Positions 8,434-16,214 of a stretch of 64,000 nt of DNA are shown in pieces (the first letter of the stretch is position 1; every line of letters starts with the position of its first letter). The stretch lies in NCBI RefSeq assembly GCF_001971725.1, contig NZ_CP019388.1, forward strand, positions 682,001 through 746,000, read 5' to 3'. Source of the stretch: Winogradskyella sp. J14-2. Lineage in GTDB: Bacteria; Bacteroidota; Bacteroidia; Flavobacteriales; Flavobacteriaceae. The translations under genes were made by a program, and so were the position numbers. The notes below the pieces were generated by a model. It saw only the letters and a program-made list of their open reading frames with translations, had not been told where the DNA came from and searched no databases.

Positions 8434-9735
8434 TTAATTTTCCAACACCTCTCGCATTGCTTTTGCTTTTATCAAGCATTCTTCATATTCTTTTAAAGGT
8501 AGGCTTTTTGCCGTAATAGCACTACCTACAGAATAAGAAAGATATTTTTTTGAAGCATTGTAAAGTATACTTCTAATGATAACATTAAAATCAAAGTCTC
8601 CTTTGGGTGTAAAATAACCTACTGCACCAGAATATAATCCTCGTTTAGTTTCCTCTAGGTTTTCAATAATTTTCATTGCTGAAATTTTGGGAGCTCCTGT
8701 CATACTTCCCATAGGAAACGTCGTTTTTATAATATCCACAGGATGAACATCTTCTGAAACTTTAGATGTTACAGTTGATATCATTTGATGCACTTGCAAA
8801 AACGAATAGACCTTGCACAACGCTTCCACCTTCACACTACCTTTTTCAGCGGTTTGAGACAAATCGTTTCGGACTAAATCTACAATCATAATATTTTCAC
8901 TACGCTCTTTTGGGTCATTTGCTAATGCATCTGCTAACAGCTTGTCTTCTTCTTTATTTAATGAGCGTTGTGCAGTACCTTTTATAGGCTGCGAAATTAC
9001 TTTATTACCAGTCTTTTTTATGTAACGTTCGGGTGATGCAGATAACAAATATTTATCAAAAGACTTTAAGTACGTTGCAAAAGGTGGTTTGGAGATTTTG
9101 TTTAGTTTTTTATACGTCTCTATTGGATTTATGGTAGAATCTTCGGCATAAAACTCTTGACAAAAATTAGCTTCATAAATATCGCCTCTGTGAATATGTG
9201 CTAACATTGTATTGACTTTTTCAAAGTATTCGTCTTTGTGAATTCTGAGTTTTATTTTAATTGGGTTATGGGAGATTGCCACGTCACTTTGTTCCTCGCA
9301 ATGACAATTCGTTATATTATTAAAATCATCTTCTATTTCATCATCAACCATTTTTAGATATTGAAACTCTACAACGTTATCTTTAATTAAAATTAGTTTT
9401 TTGGGTTGAAAAAAATACAAATCCGGAAATCCTAAGCCATCATAATTATTAGACTTTAAATCTTCTGTTGCATTTTTTAAATCATAAGTTAAATAGCCAA
9501 AAATCCAGTCGTTAACAGTTTGCTGGTATTCTTTTAAGCGCTCAAAAGCTTCAGTAAAATCGGTTTGTAAACTTGTAAAGGCATCAACTGCTAATACAGC
9601 ATCATAACTACTATATTGTGCCTTGTAATCATTAGAATCTAACCAAACAACATCATCAAATTGTTGTGCCCAATGCAACAAACGCTGTTTAAAAACTTTA
9701 GGATTTTTTATTGTTTGATTATATAATGTTCTCAA
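8434..9735 (-). CDS. pabB: Aminodeoxychorismate synthase component I / anthranilate synthase I family
   Basis: A 433-residue chorismate-binding enzyme, most likely PabB, which makes aminodeoxychorismate for folate. Its start (MRTLYNQTI) is TTG; no ATG lies in frame upstream. The chorismate-binding domain covers about residues 165-430, with PIKGTAQR, IMIVDLVRNDL, TTFPMGSMTGAPK and YSGAVGYF. TrpE is less likely because of the length and the absence of trp genes. Residues about 144-156 (CHCEEQSDVAIS) are the translation of a repeat element, placed in the linker between the N-terminal region and the catalytic domain. Confidence 0.9.
   Translation of the reverse strand: MRTLYNQTIKNPKVFKQRLLHWAQQFDDVVWLDSNDYKAQYSSYDAVLAVDAFTSLQTDFTEAFERLKEYQQTVNDWIFGYLTYDLKNATEDLKSNNYDGLGFPDLYFFQPKKLILIKDNVVEFQYLKMVDDEIEDDFNNITNCHCEEQSDVAISHNPIKIKLRIHKDEYFEKVNTMLAHIHRGDIYEANFCQEFYAEDSTINPIETYKKLNKISKPPFATYLKSFDKYLLSASPERYIKKTGNKVISQPIKGTAQRSLNKEEDKLLADALANDPKERSENIMIVDLVRNDLSQTAEKGSVKVEALCKVYSFLQVHQMISTVTSKVSEDVHPVDIIKTTFPMGSMTGAPKISAMKIIENLEETKRGLYSGAVGYFTPKGDFDFNVIIRSILYNASKKYLSYSVGSAITAKSLPLKEYEECLIKAKAMREVLEN
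9270..9306. repeat. Palindromic repeat element inside pabB, read in frame
   Basis: On the coding strand TGTCATTGCGAGGAACAAAG continues TGACGTGGCAATCTCCC, with ATTGC and GCAAT arms, and is read CHCEEQSDVAIS. Elements with this GTCATTGCGAGGA core are common between genes in many bacteria. No sister copy was seen elsewhere in the window. Confidence 0.85.
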
Positions 9736-9761
9736 CGGAGTAAAATAATTTTGTAAAATTC

Positions 9762-9900
9762 GTCACTTCGAGTGAATTTTCGACTTAAAATGAGAAAATT
9801 TGTACTTCGACCTAGCTCAGCAGAACTATCGAGAAGCAAAATTTTACCTACAAATAGTTCTCGATACAATTTTTCGTACCTCAAAATCACTCGAACTGGC
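9762..9900. repeat. Palindromic intergenic repeat, family A (copy 2)
   Basis: It opens with GTCACTTCGAGTGAATTTT and closes with AAAATCACTCGAACTGGC. The inner arms are TATCGAGAA and TTCTCGATA. It occupies nearly the whole gap between pabB and the divergent epimerase gene, so promoters for both genes must lie at its edges. Confidence 0.8.
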
Positions 9901-10009
9901 TATATATTTTATTTTTCACCTATAAATGCACTACAGATTTTGTAAAAATAATGAGAATACCTTTTCTAGCGTAGAAGAATTGTATCTTTCAATAAAAATA
10001 AAAAAACTC

Positions 10010-10900
10010 ATGCCATTTTTAGAAAACGACCTACTGAAAGTTGAAATAAAATCAAAAGGTGCTGAATTGTGCAGCATTAATTCTGTAAAATACAATATTG
10101 AGTTTATTTGGGAAGCTAATCCAGATGTTTGGGGAAGTCATGCACCCAATTTGTTTCCAATTATTGGAGCAATGAAAAATGACAGCTATTACTTTGATGG
10201 AAACAAGTACAACATGCCTAAGCATGGTTTTATAAGGCATAGTGAAGATTTTAAGATAATCTCTAGTTCAGATTCTGAAATTATTTTCAAACTAAAATCA
10301 AACGATCAACTAAGATCAATTTACCCTTTTGAATTTGAATTTTTAATTACGTATGAGCTTAAGGGTAATGAACTTTTAATACATCATAAGGTAAAAAACA
10401 GAGACGATAAGACGATGTATTTTTCATTAGGAGGGCATCCTGCTTTTACTTGCCCTTTATTTAAAGATGAATTATATACCGATTATTTTTTGGAATTTGA
10501 ATGCGAAGAATCTAGCCAATCCTATCTTTTAAACATGGAAAACGGATTGGTTACAGAAAAAACTAAAGCAGTTTTTGATACACCAAAACGTATTAATCTT
10601 CATGGAGATTTATTCAACGAAGACGCCTTAATCTTCAAAGATTTAAAATCGAGACAAGTAGCATTAAAACACAAAGAAAAAGGTGAAATTTTTAATGTAA
10701 AGTTTGAAGGGTTTCCTTTTCTAGGTATTTGGGCAAAACCAAATGCACCGTACGTTTGTATTGAGCCTTGGATTGGTATTGCAGATGCAGAAAACACTAA
10801 TCAACACATTGAAGATAAGGAAGGTATTGTGACTTTACATCCAAAAAAATCTTTTGAGGCAACGTATAGCATAACGCTTAATCGCGATTTGTTAAACTGA
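10010..10900 (+). CDS. Aldose 1-epimerase family protein
   Basis: A 296-residue galactose-mutarotase-fold protein that would interconvert sugar anomers or bind hexose-6-phosphates. Family features are GAELCSINS near the N-terminus, WGSHAPNLFPIIG, KHGFIRHSEDF, HHKVKNRD, FSLGGHPAFTCP and the C-terminal PYVCIEPWIGIADAEN. I start at the ATG at 10010, in line with family N-termini and just after a TATCTTTC -7-like box at about 9983-9990. The frame is open back to 9926. It is similar to the LacX/YeaD-type subgroup; the actual sugar is unknown. Confidence 0.88.
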   Translation: MPFLENDLLKVEIKSKGAELCSINSVKYNIEFIWEANPDVWGSHAPNLFPIIGAMKNDSYYFDGNKYNMPKHGFIRHSEDFKIISSSDSEIIFKLKSNDQLRSIYPFEFEFLITYELKGNELLIHHKVKNRDDKTMYFSLGGHPAFTCPLFKDELYTDYFLEFECEESSQSYLLNMENGLVTEKTKAVFDTPKRINLHGDLFNEDALIFKDLKSRQVALKHKEKGEIFNVKFEGFPFLGIWAKPNAPYVCIEPWIGIADAENTNQHIEDKEGIVTLHPKKSFEATYSITLNRDLLN

Positions 10901-10916
10901 TATAGATTATTAATAG

Positions 10917-10924
10917 TAGCTTTG
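10917..10924 (+). promoter_or_regulatory. -7 promoter element of the DEAD-box helicase gene
   Basis: TAGCTTTG fully matches TAnnTTTG and lies 16 bp before the GTG start at 10941. No TTG at ideal spacing was found upstream. Confidence 0.55.
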
Positions 10925-10940
10925 CACAAAATCTATAGCT

Positions 10941-12296
10941 GTGACTTTTCAAGATTTAAATCTAAATACCCCTTTATACAATGCTATTGAAGACTTAGGC
11001 TTTGAGAGTCCTACTCCAATACAAGCCGAAGCTTTTAATGTTGTTGCTTCTGGAAAAGATATGGTAGGTATCGCTCAGACAGGTACTGGCAAAACCTTTG
11101 CTTATATGTTACCTATTCTGCGTCATCTTAAATACTCAAGACAAGACAATCCAAGAGTATTGGTTTTGGTACCAACACGCGAACTCGTTGTACAGGTTGT
11201 AAGCGAAATAGAAAAAATGTCTAAATACATAAATAACCGTGTTTTAGGTGTTTATGGAGGTACTAATATCAATACGCAAAAACAAGCTGTAGCTCAAGGC
11301 TTGGATATACTTGTGGCCACACCAAGACGTTTATACGATCTTGCAGTTAGTAGAGTATTACAACTCAAATCTATTCAGAAGTTGGTAATCGACGAGGTTG
11401 ACGTGATGCTAGATTTAGGTTTTAGACATCAACTAATGAATATTTTTGACATCCTGCCAGAGCGAAGACAAAACATTATGTTTTCTGCTACCATGACTGC
11501 AGATGTAGATGAATTAATTACTGATTTTTTTATAAATCCTACAAAAATTCAAATTGCTGTTTCGGGTACTCCTCTGGAAAATATTAAGCAAGAGCGCTAC
11601 AATGTTCCAAATTTTTATACTAAAGTTAATTTGTTAGAGCACCTTTTACGTGATAAAGATGATTTCTCAAGAGTATTAATCTTTGTGGCTTATAAAAAAA
11701 TGGCAGACCGTCTTTTTGATAAGCTAGAGGAACTGTTCCCTGGTCAAAGTTGTGTCATTCATTCTAATAAAACACAGAATTACAGACTTCGTAGTATTGA
11801 GCAATTTAGTGAAGGTGAGCACAGATTGTTGGTAGCTACTGATGTTATGGCAAGAGGGTTAGATATCGATGACGTAACACATGTTATTAATTTTGATACG
11901 CCAGATTATCCTGAAAACTACATGCATCGCATAGGTAGAACTGGTCGTGCTGAGAAGCTAGGCCACGCATTACTATTCTCTACTGAGAAAGAACAAGAAG
12001 CCAGAGCGCGTATTGAAGCATTGATGCAGCTAAAAATAGAAACGATTGAAATCCCTGAAACTGTGGATATTTCAACCGAGCTTATTGAAGAAGAGCGTCC
12101 TCAAATAAGAGAACGTAACAACCCAACAAAACGTACTGGAGAGGCTATACCTGGACCTGCTTTTCATGAGAAAAAAGAGAAAAACAAAAAGGTAAACCTA
12201 GGTGGTTCTTACAGAAGAGAAATTGCAAAAAAATATAAGAAACCTAAGACGAGAGGTGATAAAAATTTTAACAAGCGCAATAAGAAAAAACGATAA
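10941..12296 (+). CDS. DEAD-box ATP-dependent RNA helicase
   Basis: A 451-residue RNA helicase likely involved in ribosome assembly or cold-adapted RNA remodelling. Motifs in order are the Q-motif FESPTPIQ, motif I AQTGTGKT near residue 48, PTRELV, a variant motif II DEVD in place of DEAD, motif III SAT, ATDVMARGLD and motif VI HRIGRTGR near residue 330. The C-terminal 60 residues are Lys/Arg-rich (KKYKKPKTRGDKNF), a likely RNA-binding tail. The start is GTG; no in-frame ATG lies upstream. Confidence 0.94.
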   Translation: MTFQDLNLNTPLYNAIEDLGFESPTPIQAEAFNVVASGKDMVGIAQTGTGKTFAYMLPILRHLKYSRQDNPRVLVLVPTRELVVQVVSEIEKMSKYINNRVLGVYGGTNINTQKQAVAQGLDILVATPRRLYDLAVSRVLQLKSIQKLVIDEVDVMLDLGFRHQLMNIFDILPERRQNIMFSATMTADVDELITDFFINPTKIQIAVSGTPLENIKQERYNVPNFYTKVNLLEHLLRDKDDFSRVLIFVAYKKMADRLFDKLEELFPGQSCVIHSNKTQNYRLRSIEQFSEGEHRLLVATDVMARGLDIDDVTHVINFDTPDYPENYMHRIGRTGRAEKLGHALLFSTEKEQEARARIEALMQLKIETIEIPETVDISTELIEEERPQIRERNNPTKRTGEAIPGPAFHEKKEKNKKVNLGGSYRREIAKKYKKPKTRGDKNFNKRNKKKR

Positions 12297-12297
12297 T

Positions 12298-12330
12298 AAA
12301 AAGAAAAACCTCTTCAAAAACTGAAGAGGT
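12298..12330. terminator. Bidirectional intrinsic terminator between helicase and mscS genes
   Basis: ACCTCTTCA and TGAAGAGGT form a 9-bp stem with a 5-base loop. On the minus strand it is followed by a T-rich run, so it best terminates the mscS transcript, but it also lies just after the helicase stop. Confidence 0.8.
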
Positions 12331-12393
12331 CATCTTTAAGCATCAAGCACTGCAGGATCGCATTTTATGTAAATAAAATCTATAACCCTAACC

Positions 12394-13227
12394 TTATAGT
12401 TGATCCTGCATTTGTACTTGATTTTCCATTATATCATTAATTGGTACAATTAATTTTCCTTTAGAATTCTTTAAGATTACCGAAATACTTTTAACTTCAT
12501 CTATTTCATAGATTTCACCATTAAATGTAATTTTGTGACCTGCTTCAAACATCTTTCTGGCATAGAATGTTTGCATTAACTTACCAACTACCAACCTTGC
12601 GCCTAAACCAAAAGCAATTGCAAATGCTAATAAGAATGCCGCAATAATCATATTGATGTTGTTTGTAATGATTTCAGTGTCTATACCTGCCTGATTTAGA
12701 GCTGTTACACCAATAAAAGTGAGCATTAAAAAAAATACCACTTGGCTAATCATTTTGCCGCCAGATAGATCCATAGACTCAAAAAGAGACTTTAATCCAT
12801 TCTTTACAAAATTTGCAAATAACAAGCCAACTACAAAGATGACTATTGCAGATAGCAACTGCGGAATATAAGAAAGCAGGTTACTAATCTGTTCAGTTAT
12901 AATATCTAAGCCCATAATATCTGAAGCAGTGACAAATATTATAATATACATTAAGTACTTAACAATGTTAGAAACTACTTTTACTGTATCGAAATTTAGC
13001 TTCTTGCCTTCAATAATTTCAATATCATTAAGCTTATCATCTAGTTTATTTGCTTTAACGACTTTAAGCAATTTTTTAATAATCTTAACTACCAACTTGG
13101 TTGCAACCCAACCGATAACCAAGACAATAAAAGCGCCTATTATATTTGGAAATATTTTAGTAATCTCAAACCAAATATTGGTTAGGGACTTTAATGCAAC
13201 ATCCGAAAATTCGTTTACCTTATCCAC
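12394..13227 (-). CDS. Mechanosensitive channel, MscS/CmpX-like
   Basis: A 277-residue membrane protein. An N-terminal helix (residues about 20-45, IIGAFIVLVIGWVATKLVV) matches the conserved TM-helix repeat of CmpX-like channels. About four more segments follow (near 75-95, 115-140, 160-180 and 185-215). The last 60 residues form the short cytoplasmic MscS beta domain. It probably opens under osmotic stress. The start codon is GTG at 13225-13227. It lies 29 bp after the small gene downstream of the sigma factor, so the three may be co-transcribed. Confidence 0.85.
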   Translation of the reverse strand: MDKVNEFSDVALKSLTNIWFEITKIFPNIIGAFIVLVIGWVATKLVVKIIKKLLKVVKANKLDDKLNDIEIIEGKKLNFDTVKVVSNIVKYLMYIIIFVTASDIMGLDIITEQISNLLSYIPQLLSAIVIFVVGLLFANFVKNGLKSLFESMDLSGGKMISQVVFFLMLTFIGVTALNQAGIDTEIITNNINMIIAAFLLAFAIAFGLGARLVVGKLMQTFYARKMFEAGHKITFNGEIYEIDEVKSISVILKNSKGKLIVPINDIMENQVQMQDQL

Positions 13228-13256
13228 TCGTATTTGTTTTTTTGGGTTTTAAATAT

Positions 13257-13430
13257 TTATTCTTTTCTGCTTGCCGTTACACTATCTATAATGTGGCCAA
13301 TATTATACGAAAACAACTCAGCCAGCTCCATAAACAGCTTCGCCATGGCAATGTCATGCATGACCTTGCTTTTGAGCTCTGCCGGAACCTCTTTTAAAGG
13401 CTGATTTATTTGCTTAAATGGATTCTCCAT
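13257..13430 (-). CDS. Small conserved-type protein overlapping the sigma-factor gene (57 aa)
   Basis: A short frame running from ATG at 13428-13430 to TAA at 13257-13259. The product begins MENPFKQINQPLKEVPAELK and continues with a helical stretch containing HDIAMAKLFMELAELF. It has no signal peptide. Its ATG overlaps the 3' end of the ECF sigma gene by 17 bp in another frame, which suggests translational coupling. From memory, similar short proteins follow ECF sigma genes in other flavobacteria, which is why I call it real. The function is unknown; a membrane-peripheral partner of the sigma factor or channel is conceivable. Confidence 0.75.
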   Translation of the reverse strand: MENPFKQINQPLKEVPAELKSKVMHDIAMAKLFMELAELFSYNIGHIIDSVTASRKE

Positions 13431-14007
13431 CTTTCGTATAATTTTCGTACTTGTGTACGAGTTTTTCTTTTGCTCTTTTTAAGCGCATTTTTACAGCACT
13501 TTCGCCAATATCTAAAGCTTCCGATAACTCTTTTATGGTTAAATTATCTTCGTACTTTAGTAATAATATCATTTTTTCTTCTGGTGAAATCAGCTCCATC
13601 ACTTTCTTTAATTGATCTACGCGCATACTTTCAAATTCGCGCGTAGAATCAATATCCTCACCTATGTTTTGAATATCAAAATTTTCTGAACTTACGGATT
13701 GTTTTTCAATCTTTTTAGCTGTATTTCTGGTTACGTAATTTACACAATGGTTATACGTAAACGCGTAAAGCCAAGTTGAAAATTTAGATTTTCCCTTAAA
13801 GCTAGCTAATTTAATAAACACTCTTAAAAAAACATCTTGTGTTAAATCTTTAGCTTCATCGACTCCATTGGCAAAACCATAGCATTTATTGTACACCATA
13901 GTAGCGTATCTATCATAAAGTACCTCAAACAACATTGTGTCGTTGGTTTTTACGATTGCTTCTACGAGCGCTTCATCGGTCAGGCTATGAATTGCGTCTT
14001 CAGTCAA
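13414..14007 (-). CDS. ECF-type RNA polymerase sigma factor
   Basis: A 197-residue ECF sigma-70 protein. Region 2 spans about residues 25-95 (FEVLYDRYATMVYNKCYGFA, then AKDLTQDVFLRVF, KFSTWLYAFTYNHC). Region 4 spans about 130-185 (ISPEEKMILLLKYEDNLTIK, then ELSEALDIGESAVKMRLKRA). The start appears to be TTG at 14005-14007, because the next ATG would remove the start of region 2. No classical anti-sigma gene is adjacent; instead a 57-codon gene overlaps its end and an MscS channel follows, hinting at envelope or osmotic control. Confidence 0.92.
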   Translation of the reverse strand: MTEDAIHSLTDEALVEAIVKTNDTMLFEVLYDRYATMVYNKCYGFANGVDEAKDLTQDVFLRVFIKLASFKGKSKFSTWLYAFTYNHCVNYVTRNTAKKIEKQSVSSENFDIQNIGEDIDSTREFESMRVDQLKKVMELISPEEKMILLLKYEDNLTIKELSEALDIGESAVKMRLKRAKEKLVHKYENYTKDGESI

Positions 14008-14095
14008 TTTTGGTTGTAAACTCTTTTTTAACTTGGTTAGTTATTTATATAAGACACATGATTTTTTAACAGGTCACTATTAAAGTTAAGAAATT

Positions 14096-14500
14096 TCAGT
14101 CATTAATCTGATTTTCTATATCCATGAGATGATGTTCTAGGGCTAATGTTGAAATCTGAATTTCTCGTATTAAAAATGCCAAGGATAAAATGAGAAGTAA
14201 TAATGCAATACCAAAAACCCAAACAGCTGCATTGTGTAGGTCTACATAAATTAAAAACATGGTTAATACACATAGCAACAGACTCGAAATACCTAGAATC
14301 TGCATCCATCGGGTAAGGTTTAACCTTAATTTTAAGTTGTTAATTTGCCTCATTAAAACTGCTTCTTTTCGTTCTAGATATTTATCAGTAAGGTTTCTTA
14401 TTATTGCCGCATATGCCAAAAATCTATTGGTATAAGCCAACATTATTAAAGATATTGCTGAAAATAAAAGTGCTGGTGTTGTTAATGTGAGCTCCTCCAT
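14096..14500 (-). CDS. DUF2721 membrane protein
   Basis: A 134-residue integral membrane protein with three predicted hydrophobic segments (residues about 8-30, 65-85 and 90-112). The N-terminus TTPALLFSAISLIMLAYTNR, followed by FLAYAAIIRNL, fits the DUF2721 family. The function of the family is not known. It precedes the sigma gene on the same strand with an 88-bp gap. Confidence 0.82.
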   Translation of the reverse strand: MEELTLTTPALLFSAISLIMLAYTNRFLAYAAIIRNLTDKYLERKEAVLMRQINNLKLRLNLTRWMQILGISSLLLCVLTMFLIYVDLHNAAVWVFGIALLLLILSLAFLIREIQISTLALEHHLMDIENQIND

Positions 14501-14579
14501 AATTTTTTTATAAAATTACAGAATTTGAAAGCTTTACACAGAAATTTTAGGTGTATTATTATAAAAGTGATGTATTTAG

Positions 14580-14636
14580 TCGAGATGAGCCATCGATTAG
14601 TCGAACATAAACCATAGATGTTTTAAATCATCTCGA
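14580..14636. repeat. Inverted repeat TCGAGATGA / TCATCTCGA
   Basis: Nine-base arms at 14580-14588 and 14628-14636 enclose a 39-base loop in the gap between divergent genes. It may be a degenerate palindromic element like those elsewhere in the window; no T-run follows, so it is not called a terminator. Confidence 0.5.
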
Positions 14637-14680
14637 AAATTATTAACTTTAGATAAATAAAAGTCCAAATCTGTCGTTAT

Positions 14681-14698
14681 TATAATCTCTAGATTATA
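14681..14698. promoter_or_regulatory. 18-bp palindrome just upstream of the GYF-like gene
   Basis: TATAATCT, CT, AGATTATA is a perfect 8-2-8 inverted repeat ending 14 bases before the ATG at 14713. It could be an operator or an mRNA hairpin covering the start region. The composition is AT-rich, which lowers confidence. Confidence 0.35.
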
Positions 14699-14712
14699 TT
14701 GCTAACCGCTTA

Positions 14713-15303
14713 ATGAATACATATTTACACAATACCATACCTAACTTAATACCGTTTGATTACGCACTCCATCACGATTCTCATTTTATAAATCAGCAAT
14801 GGGTTTTGGTAAATGGTATTTCTAAAAAGAAAGCGATTTATACTTTTAGGGATGATAATATCTTAGAGATAAGAAGAAAAGACGCTACCGTAAAAACATC
14901 TTGGACCATAAGCATACAAAACATCTTTACCATAGAAACCGAAGATGGTATTATTAACGTAAAGGCTTATTTTAAAGATGATGATATACTCGTTTTAAAC
15001 CATCAGGATAAAGATGAATTTGCTATGTATATTAATACATCAAATTATTCTGAAGAGTTAAATTCTATTGAAGATATCCAGGAGTACTTAAGGATAAAAT
15101 ATAAAAAGAAAGTTAATAAGATTATACATAAACACAAATTCTATTACATTTCAAAATCTAAAGAATTTGGGCCGTGTACGGTTAAAGAGCTTAAAGTAAA
15201 AGTAGATAACGAAGACATTAGCGCCTATTGTTTTGTTCGCGATGTAAATGAAGAGAGTTATGCCAAGCGCTTACGTGTTATTGACCTATTGCAGGAACTT
15301 TAG
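14713..15303 (+). CDS. Hypothetical protein with GYF-like C-terminal domain
   Basis: A 196-residue cytoplasmic protein. The first 120 residues are a beta-rich region with alternating hydrophobic residues and no family I can name. The C-terminal 55 residues (FYYISKSKEFGPCTVKELKV and onward to CFVRDVNEESYAKRLRV) look like a GYF_2-type domain, which binds peptides or acts as a sensing module. The stop codon overlaps the stop of the convergent gene by three bases. The function is unknown. Confidence 0.75.
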   Translation: MNTYLHNTIPNLIPFDYALHHDSHFINQQWVLVNGISKKKAIYTFRDDNILEIRRKDATVKTSWTISIQNIFTIETEDGIINVKAYFKDDDILVLNHQDKDEFAMYINTSNYSEELNSIEDIQEYLRIKYKKKVNKIIHKHKFYYISKSKEFGPCTVKELKVKVDNEDISAYCFVRDVNEESYAKRLRVIDLLQEL

Positions 15304-16136
15304 TTACTTTTATAAAATTCGTATTTAGCTAGCTCTAATTTAACAACAGCCTCCCAATGCTCTTGGGTTTCTCTCTTATCACCTCGCTGCGTCTCTTGGT
15401 CATATCTTTGTTGCCTCAATTCCATTTCGCTAAAAATACGGTTAAAAATGGGTTTGGCTTTTTCTGCATTTTTACTGGTTATATTAGCATCGGCAAGTTC
15501 TTTTCGTAATTTTCTGGAATAAATTTCAGTAATATCGAAATGAATTTGTTCATGACGAAGCACATAGTCGTTTCTACCCTCTACAACCACCCAACTTTTG
15601 TTAGTATTAAAAACACTTTGTATAAATACTTTTCCTTCTTTTAACATGTTTACACCAGATTCGTATCCAAAACCAGAGTTAGTCATAGCGAGCGTATTTG
15701 GATAATTTAGCGTATCTGGCACACCTTTAAAATCATCCCAAGTTAGTTTTCTGTCAGCACTCCAATTTATTTTCGCTTCATATTTTTTTGCGTTTTTAAC
15801 ACTAAAAATTTTAGCTTGGAGTCTATGGCAGGTATTGGTGGTACCAGGTAATTTATGCTCTGTTATTTTTATAAGATTGGCACCTGCCTTTCTTGCTAGT
15901 TCCTTCAGATTAAGAATATTCTGGTAATAGGTACAATTTCCGTTTAAACCACCATGATTTGCCTCCAATACTCCGACGACATCCCCTTCTATAGATTGCA
16001 CATCTGCAATATCTAAAACAACAACTAAAGCATCTTTTGGCAATGGAGGAAATGTTTTGGTTATTGTACTTTTTAACTTTGGTGCACAAGCTGCAACAAC
16101 TATAAGAACCAATATGTATATTAATCTTTTAATCAT
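15300..16136 (-). CDS. DUF922-like lipoprotein with HExxH-type motif
   Basis: A 278-residue protein with a lipoprotein leader ending VAACAPK (Cys17). The C-terminal half begins with INWSADRKLTWDDFKGVPD and contains LRHEQIHFDITEIYSRKLR. The HEQIHFD sequence resembles the zinc-protease-like signature of DUF922 proteins. The N-terminal region (residues 25-120) may be a separate domain. The likely location is the periplasmic face of a membrane; peptidase activity is possible but unproven. Confidence 0.78.
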   Translation of the reverse strand: MIKRLIYILVLIVVAACAPKLKSTITKTFPPLPKDALVVVLDIADVQSIEGDVVGVLEANHGGLNGNCTYYQNILNLKELARKAGANLIKITEHKLPGTTNTCHRLQAKIFSVKNAKKYEAKINWSADRKLTWDDFKGVPDTLNYPNTLAMTNSGFGYESGVNMLKEGKVFIQSVFNTNKSWVVVEGRNDYVLRHEQIHFDITEIYSRKLRKELADANITSKNAEKAKPIFNRIFSEMELRQQRYDQETQRGDKRETQEHWEAVVKLELAKYEFYKSN

Positions 16137-16145
16137 AAAAGCTAA

Positions 16146-16180
16146 AATAAAAAAAGCGAACTAAAAAAGTTCGCTTTTAT
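16146..16180 (-). terminator. Intrinsic terminator downstream of lpdA
   Basis: AAAAGCGAACT and AGTTCGCTTTT form an 11-bp stem with a 6-base loop, followed on the minus strand by TTTTATTTT. It separates lpdA from the lipoprotein gene downstream. Confidence 0.85.
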
Positions 16181-16214
16181 TGGTTTAGATTACTGATTTT
16201 TAATAGTTGTATTT

